Assembly (NCBI GenBank): GCA_018064685.1
Contig: JAGHUS010000172.1
Location: 1-45,219, forward strand
DNA: 45,219 nucleotides
Direction of reading: 5' to 3'
From: Bacteroidales bacterium
GTDB lineage: Bacteria > Bacteroidota > Bacteroidia > Bacteroidales > Bacteroidaceae
Shown piece after piece: positions 40,434 through 45,219 of the stretch. Under the pieces are notes generated by a model. That model did not search any database. It saw only the letters and a list, made by a program, of their open reading frames with translations, and had not been told where the DNA came from. Made by a program: the position numbers and the translations under genes. Each line of letters begins with the position of its first letter. The first letter of the stretch is position 1.

Positions 40434-42449
40434 ATGGACGAAACCTTAGACACGATACAAAACGTTCAACCCGTAGACTATACCGACGACAACATCCGTC
40501 ACCTCTCCGACATGGAGCACGTCCGCACCCGCCCCGGTATGTACATCGGTCGCCTGGGCGACGGTACGCATGCCGAGGATGGCATCTACGTCCTGCTCAA
40601 GGAGGTCATCGACAACAGCATCGATGAGTTCAAGATGGGAGCTGGCAAGAAGATCGAGGTGGACATCGAGGACAACCTGCGCTGCTCCATTCGCGACTAC
40701 GGCCGAGGCATTCCCCTTGGCAAGCTGGTCGACGCCGTTTCGATGCTGAACACGGGTGGCAAGTACGACTCGAAGGCATTCAAGAAGAGCGTCGGACTGA
40801 ATGGTGTCGGTCTGAAGGCTGTCAACGCGCTGAGCCTCAACTTCGAGGCACGCAGTGTGCGCGACGGCGAGATGCGACGCGCCATCTTCAAGCAGGGAGT
40901 GCTGCAGAGCGACGTCACCGAGAAGACCGAGGAGGAGAACGGAACGTACGTATACTTCGAGCCCGACAGCTCGCTCTTCAAGCATTACGCCTTCAAGAAC
41001 GAGTACATCGAGGTGATGCTGCGCAACTACACTTACCTCAACACCGGCCTGGCCATCATCTTCAACGGCCGACGCATCATCTCGCGCAACGGACTCTCCG
41101 ACCTGCTCTCCGACCGCATGACATCTGCCACCCTCTATGACGTGGTACACCTCACAGGCGAGGATATCGAGATAGCCTTCACCCACTGCCGCCAGAACGG
41201 CGAGGAGTACTATTCGTTCGTCAACGGACAGCATACCACACTGGGCGGTACGCATCAGGCTGCCTTCAAGAAGTACATTGCCGAGGTCATCAAAGAATAC
41301 AGCGGCAAGGCATTCGACTATGGCGACATACGCAACGGTATGGTGGCAGCCGTCAGCATCAACATCCAGGAACCGCTCTTCGAGTCGCAGACCAAGATCA
41401 AGCTGGGTTCGCTCAGCACGGCTCCCGAAGGCGGCATCTCGATCGATAAGTTCATCGGCGACTTCGTCAAGGAGCAGGTCGACAACTATCTGCACCGCAA
41501 CACCGACGTGGCCGACGTCATCATACAGAAGGTACAGGAGAGCGAGCGCGAACGCAAGGCCATGGCCGGTGTGGCCAAGAAGGCTCGCGAGATGTCGAAG
41601 AAGGCCAACATGCACAACCGCAAACTGCGCGACTGCCGCGTGCATCTCTCCGATTCCAAGGGCGACCTCAAGGAGGAGTCCAGCATCTTCATCACCGAGG
41701 GTGACTCGGCCAGCGGAAGCATCACCAAGAGCCGCGATGTCAACACACAGGCTGTCTTCTCGCTGCGCGGAAAGCCTCTCAACTGCTTCGGCATGACCAA
41801 GAAGGTGTGCTACGAGAACGAGGAGTTCAATCTCTTGCAGGCTGCCCTCGACATCGAGGACGGTCTCGACACATTGCGCTATAACAAGGTCATCGTGGCT
41901 ACCGATGCCGATGTCGACGGCATGCACATACGCCTCTTGATGATCACCTTCTTCCTGCAGTTCTTCCCCGAACTCATCAAGAAGGGACATGTATACATCC
42001 TGCAGACTCCACTCTTCCGTGTTCGCAACAAGAAGACGAGACTCGGAAAGAAGAAGATAGAGCACCTCGAGTCGCTGGTCAAGCACCAGGAAGAGGATGA
42101 CAACGCACGTGGCCCGAAACTCAACATCAGCTTCGGCAACGACTTCATCACTCAGTATTGCTACAGCGAGGAGGAACGCCTGCAGGCCATCAACGACCTC
42201 GGTCCCGATCCCGAAATAACACGCTTCAAGGGTCTGGGCGAGATATCGGCCGACGAGTTCCGACACTTCATCGGTCCCGACATACGTCTCGAACAGGTCA
42301 CACTGCAAAAGAGCGACGAGGTGTCGAAACTGCTCGAATACTACATGGGCAAGAACACCATGGAACGACAGAACTTCATCATCGACAACCTGGTCATCGA
42401 AGAGGATCTGGCAGAGGAGGAAACACAGGAAAAAGAATACAAGGTATGA
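40434..42449 (+). CDS. parE: DNA topoisomerase IV subunit B
   Basis: A 671-residue type IIA topoisomerase ATPase subunit. The GHKL ATPase domain is at ~20-240 ([52 protein letters not shown]). The transducer domain follows, then the TOPRIM domain (EGDSASG from Glu422 and DADVDG from Asp491). The start of the sequence and the EGDSASG form (instead of EGDSAGG) fit Bacteroidota ParE better than GyrB. With ParC it decatenates daughter chromosomes. Its stop overlaps the coaD start (ATGA), so the two are translationally coupled. Confidence 0.93.
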   Translation: MDETLDTIQNVQPVDYTDDNIRHLSDMEHVRTRPGMYIGRLGDGTHAEDGIYVLLKEVIDNSIDEFKMGAGKKIEVDIEDNLRCSIRDYGRGIPLGKLVDAVSMLNTGGKYDSKAFKKSVGLNGVGLKAVNALSLNFEARSVRDGEMRRAIFKQGVLQSDVTEKTEEENGTYVYFEPDSSLFKHYAFKNEYIEVMLRNYTYLNTGLAIIFNGRRIISRNGLSDLLSDRMTSATLYDVVHLTGEDIEIAFTHCRQNGEEYYSFVNGQHTTLGGTHQAAFKKYIAEVIKEYSGKAFDYGDIRNGMVAAVSINIQEPLFESQTKIKLGSLSTAPEGGISIDKFIGDFVKEQVDNYLHRNTDVADVIIQKVQESERERKAMAGVAKKAREMSKKANMHNRKLRDCRVHLSDSKGDLKEESSIFITEGDSASGSITKSRDVNTQAVFSLRGKPLNCFGMTKKVCYENEEFNLLQAALDIEDGLDTLRYNKVIVATDADVDGMHIRLLMITFFLQFFPELIKKGHVYILQTPLFRVRNKKTRLGKKKIEHLESLVKHQEEDDNARGPKLNISFGNDFITQYCYSEEERLQAINDLGPDPEITRFKGLGEISADEFRHFIGPDIRLEQVTLQKSDEVSKLLEYYMGKNTMERQNFIIDNLVIEEDLAEEETQEKEYKV

Positions 42450-42883
42450 GAACAGCCCTCTTCCCCGGCTCCTTCAACCCCTTCACCAAAGGCCATGCCG
42501 ACATCGTGGAGCGTGGACTGAAGCTTTTCGACCGCATCGTCATTGCCATCGGCTATAACGAGCAGAAGGCCGACACGGGCGACATCGACAGCCGCATAAC
42601 CGCCATACGTAGCATCTACAAAGACGATAAGCGTGTAGACATCATCGCATACAGCGGTCTCACCATCGATGCTGCACGTCAGCACAACTGCTGCGCCATA
42701 CTGCGCAGCGTTCGCTCGGTCAAAGACTATGAATACGAACTGCAGATGGCCGACGTCAACCGGCAACTGTCAGGCATAGAAACCGTAGTCCTCTTTGCCC
42801 GCCCCGAACTGGCCAGCATCAGCAGCAGCATGGTGCGCGAACTGCAACACTTCGGCCACGACATCACCGACTTCTTGCCGTAA
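42446..42883 (+). CDS. coaD: Phosphopantetheine adenylyltransferase
   Basis: A 145-residue enzyme for the fourth step of coenzyme A synthesis, joining AMP from ATP to 4'-phosphopantetheine. The nucleotidyltransferase motifs are clear: [10 protein letters not shown] (8-17) and ISSSMVREL near residue 130. The ATG at 42446 overlaps the parE stop by 4 nt; a longer in-frame reading to 42158 lies inside parE and is not real. Length is slightly below the usual ~160 residues. Confidence 0.95.
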   Translation: MRTALFPGSFNPFTKGHADIVERGLKLFDRIVIAIGYNEQKADTGDIDSRITAIRSIYKDDKRVDIIAYSGLTIDAARQHNCCAILRSVRSVKDYEYELQMADVNRQLSGIETVVLFARPELASISSSMVRELQHFGHDITDFLP

Positions 42884-43133
42884 CGGGGGGGGTGAAAGGT
42901 TATGGGTTATAGGTTATGGGTTATGGGTTATAGGTTATAGGTTTTAGGTTTTGGGTTATAGATATGTTACAATTAGCACCCTGAAAATCCTCAAGCCGAA
43001 AAATCGAATAATCGAAAAAGCCGAAAGCCGAATAATCGAAACGCCGAATAATCGAATAATCGAAAAGCCTCAAGCCTCAAGCCTCAAGCCGAATAATCGA
43101 AAAAATCGAAAAACCGAAAAAATCGAAAAAACA
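42884..43133. repeat. Low-complexity spacer between coaD and the S41 protease
   Basis: First a GGTTATGGGTTATAGGTT-type heptamer array (42897-42960), then CCGAATAATCGAAAAGCC-type repeats (~42993-43130) with three AAGCCTC units. The spacer is open in the frame of the protease, but its translation is repetitive, so I do not count it as coding. Confidence 0.7.
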
Positions 43134-44729
43134 ATGAAAAAAATAGCAAGCATCTTTGCACTCACATTACTGCTACCCTTTGCCCTGCACGCACAGCTGC
43201 TGTCACCGGGCAAGAACAGTGCCGAGGAACTGGAGAACGCTATGCGCAAACTGGCCATGGCCACAGTGATGACGCAAAACTACTATGTCGACGACGTAGA
43301 CTGCAACAAGCTGGTCGAGGATGCCATCAACGGCATGCTCTCGAAGCTCGACCCACACTCGGCCTATAGCAACCCCAAAGACACCAAGTCGCTCAACGAA
43401 CCGCTCGAAGGTTCGTTCGAGGGCATCGGCGTACAGTTCAACATGCTCGAGGACACACTCGTCGTCATACAGCCCGTCAGCAAGGGTCCCAGCGAGAAGG
43501 TGGGCATACTGGCTGGCGACCGCATCATCAACGTCAACGACACAGCCATAGCTGGCGTAAAGATGTCGCGCGAGGAGATAATGCGCCGACTGCGCGGTCC
43601 TAAGAACTCGAAGGTGAAGTTGGGCATCAAGCGCGACGGTGTGAAGGATGTGGTATACTTCACCGTGACACGCGACAAGATACCCGTCAACACACTCGAC
43701 GCAGCCTACATGGTCACTCCCACCATCGGCCTGGTACGCTTCAGCAGCTTCGGAGCCACCACCCACGACGAGGTGGTCAAGGCCGTCACCGAACTGAAGG
43801 AGAAGGGCATGAAGTCGCTCATCATCGACCTGCAGCAGAACGGTGGAGGCTATCTCAACGCTGCTGCCGACCTGGCCAGCGAGTTCCTGCCCAAGGGCGA
43901 CCTCATCGTCTACACCAAAGGTCGCAGCGTGCCTCCACAGGAGTTCCGCAGCGCTGGTCATAACCTGTTCGACGGCAAGATCGTGGTGCTCATCGACGAA
44001 TACTCGGCCTCGGCAGCCGAGATTCTGAGCGGTGCCATACAGGATCAGGACCGCGGACTGGTAGTAGGCCGACGTTCGTTTGGAAAGGGTCTTGTGCAGC
44101 GTCCCATCAACCTGCCCGACGGCTCTATGATACGCCTCACCATAGCCCACTACTACACCCCATCAGGCCGATGCGTGCAGAAGCCCTACGAGAAGGGAAA
44201 GAACGAGGACTATGCCAAGGACGTATTGAAACGACTCAACAGCGGCGAACTGACCAACGTCGACTCGATGAAGGCCCACATGCCCGACTCGCTCAAATAC
44301 CAGACACTGCGCCAGCATCGCACCGTATACGGCGGTGGCGGCATCATGCCCGACCACTTCATCCCCCTCGACACCACCATCTACACTCCCCTCTACCGCG
44401 AACTATCGGCCAAGAGCTACATCATCAACACCAACCTGCGCTACATGGACAAGAACCGCAAGAAGCTGACGAAGCAGTACGACACGTTCGAGAAGTTCAA
44501 CGCCGAATTCCAGATTCCCGACGAGGTGACAGACAAACTGCTGGCCGATGCCGAGAAGAACAAGGTCAAGGCCAAGGACGACGCCGAGCGACAAGCCACC
44601 ATACCACAGCTCAAACGCATGCTCAAAGCCCTTGCTGCCCGCGACCTCTTCGACATGAATGAATACTTCCAGATCATCTACGCCGACAACGAGATGGTGA
44701 AGAAGGCCGTAGAGCTGCTACAACCTTAA
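43134..44729 (+). CDS. C-terminal processing protease (S41 family, CtpA-like)
   Basis: A 531-residue periplasmic serine protease. Signal peptide 1-21 (MKKIASIFALTLLLPFALHA), an N-terminal helical part (~25-85), a PDZ domain (~95-175, GIGVQFNMLEDTLVVIQPVS, GILAGDRIINVND), and the S41 catalytic domain (~190-380). The catalytic Ser is probably Ser293 (EYSASAAEI) and the general-base Lys is Lys318 (RRSFGKGLVQ); their 25-residue spacing equals that of E. coli Tsp Ser430/Lys455. I chose the 43134 start for its signal peptide. It removes or degrades C-terminal tails of envelope proteins. Confidence 0.93.
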   Translation: MKKIASIFALTLLLPFALHAQLLSPGKNSAEELENAMRKLAMATVMTQNYYVDDVDCNKLVEDAINGMLSKLDPHSAYSNPKDTKSLNEPLEGSFEGIGVQFNMLEDTLVVIQPVSKGPSEKVGILAGDRIINVNDTAIAGVKMSREEIMRRLRGPKNSKVKLGIKRDGVKDVVYFTVTRDKIPVNTLDAAYMVTPTIGLVRFSSFGATTHDEVVKAVTELKEKGMKSLIIDLQQNGGGYLNAAADLASEFLPKGDLIVYTKGRSVPPQEFRSAGHNLFDGKIVVLIDEYSASAAEILSGAIQDQDRGLVVGRRSFGKGLVQRPINLPDGSMIRLTIAHYYTPSGRCVQKPYEKGKNEDYAKDVLKRLNSGELTNVDSMKAHMPDSLKYQTLRQHRTVYGGGGIMPDHFIPLDTTIYTPLYRELSAKSYIINTNLRYMDKNRKKLTKQYDTFEKFNAEFQIPDEVTDKLLADAEKNKVKAKDDAERQATIPQLKRMLKALAARDLFDMNEYFQIIYADNEMVKKAVELLQP

Positions 44730-44761
44730 AACCTCAAAACCTCAAAACCTCATAACCTCCT

Positions 44762-45190
44762 TTGATCACCTTCAACACACAGAATATCGACATGCCGCCC
44801 ATCGACACTGCACGCACCGTGCAGTGGCTCACGGACGTGGCTGCCACCTACCAGCGCAAGGTGGGCGACATCAACTATATCTTCACCGACGATGCCACCA
44901 TCCTCGACATGAACCGCCAGTTCATCGGCCACGACTACTACACCGACCATATCGGCTTCGACTACTGCCACGGCAGCATCCTCTCGGGCGACATCTACAT
45001 CTCGCTCGACACCGTCCGCACCAACGCCCAGCTCTACGCCCCCAACTACATGAACGAACTGCACCGCGTCATCGTCCACGGCATGCTACACCTTGTCGGC
45101 ATCAAGGACAAGACCCCCGAGGAGCGGCAACAGATGGAGGCAGCCGAGGACAAGGCACTAGCCAGCATTATTTTAGTGAATAGTGAATAA
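44762..45190 (+). CDS. ybeY: rRNA maturation endoribonuclease YbeY
   Basis: A 142-residue metal-dependent RNase for 16S rRNA 3'-end processing and ribosome quality control. INYIFTDDATILDMNRQFIG, HDYYTDHIGFDY and HRVIVHGMLHLVGIKDKT are family motifs. The first two zinc ligands (HGMLH) are present; the position of the third His of E. coli (GYDH) is Asp here. The frame starts with TTG at 44762, which gives the typical Bacteroidota N-terminus (ITFNTQNI), so TTG is a plausible start. The final residues (LVNSE) and stop are encoded by a dispersed repeat. The gap from the protease contains AAAACCTC repeats. Confidence 0.93.
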   Translation: MITFNTQNIDMPPIDTARTVQWLTDVAATYQRKVGDINYIFTDDATILDMNRQFIGHDYYTDHIGFDYCHGSILSGDIYISLDTVRTNAQLYAPNYMNELHRVIVHGMLHLVGIKDKTPEERQQMEAAEDKALASIILVNSE

Positions 45191-45219
45191 TACTTAATCT
45201 TTTTAATACTTTTAATACT
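45174..45219. repeat. GTGAATAGTGAATAATAC dispersed repeat
   Basis: This sequence matches about 7507-7553 with two differences over ~44 bp. It begins within the last codons of ybeY and runs to the window edge, so its full length is unknown. Confidence 0.7.

Noticed and set aside
40446..42308. A 620-residue open frame antisense to parE
   Set aside because: It is the mirror frame of a well-recognised gene with strong codon bias, has no known domain, and its product is a Leu/Val/Asp-rich shadow sequence.

Overview
The window is a stretch of a Bacteroidota chromosome, most likely from the Prevotellaceae. Support comes from the TAnnTTTG-type -7 promoter boxes, the STN/CarboxypepD-type outer-membrane barrels, the FecR/ECF sigma pair, the paired OmpA proteins, and the gene order parE-coaD-S41 protease-ybeY. 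No rRNA, tRNA, CRISPR array, transposase or integrase was seen.

Positions 1 to about 36,000 form a large accessory island on the minus strand. It holds five TonB-dependent-receptor-like outer-membrane beta-barrels (386-3400, 7665-10460, 12246-14996, 17211-20033, 33162-35921) and eleven secreted GLPGLI-family proteins of unknown function, in sets of 2, 2, 4, 2 and 1. Three regulatory modules sit among them: an ECF sigma factor with a FecR-like anti-sigma feeding an STN-containing receptor (4680 to 386); a second ECF sigma factor with an unrecognised one-TM partner (29416 to 27835); and a BlaI repressor with an M56 metallopeptidase fused to plug-like and TonB C-terminal regions (32927 to 30597). 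A membrane-spanning TPR/HTH regulator (10622-12097) lies divergent from one receptor. A solo HicB-like gene and an AAA+ATPase/DUF4143 gene interrupt the GLPGLI array on the plus strand.

The regulatory DNA links these pieces. One ECF-type promoter (GTATTT, 16 nt, CGTCTTAT) stands before the second sigma gene and before the four-gene and two-gene GLPGLI operons. A second conserved promoter of about 116 bp, with a palindrome over its -7 box, stands before blaI and before a GLPGLI-GLPGLI-receptor series (16850 to 12246). My reading is that GLPGLI proteins and receptors are co-regulated parts of one cell-envelope stress or uptake system driven by two kinds of transmembrane signalling. The substrate is unknown.

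Positions 36,240-39,000 hold a strong terminator and two tandem OmpA-family genes. From 39,094 to the end the plus strand carries ordinary genes: an acetyltransferase-like protein, topoisomerase IV subunit B, phosphopantetheine adenylyltransferase, a C-terminal processing protease and YbeY. The intergenic spaces are full of short repeats, and a palindromic element has been domesticated in frame inside two receptor genes.
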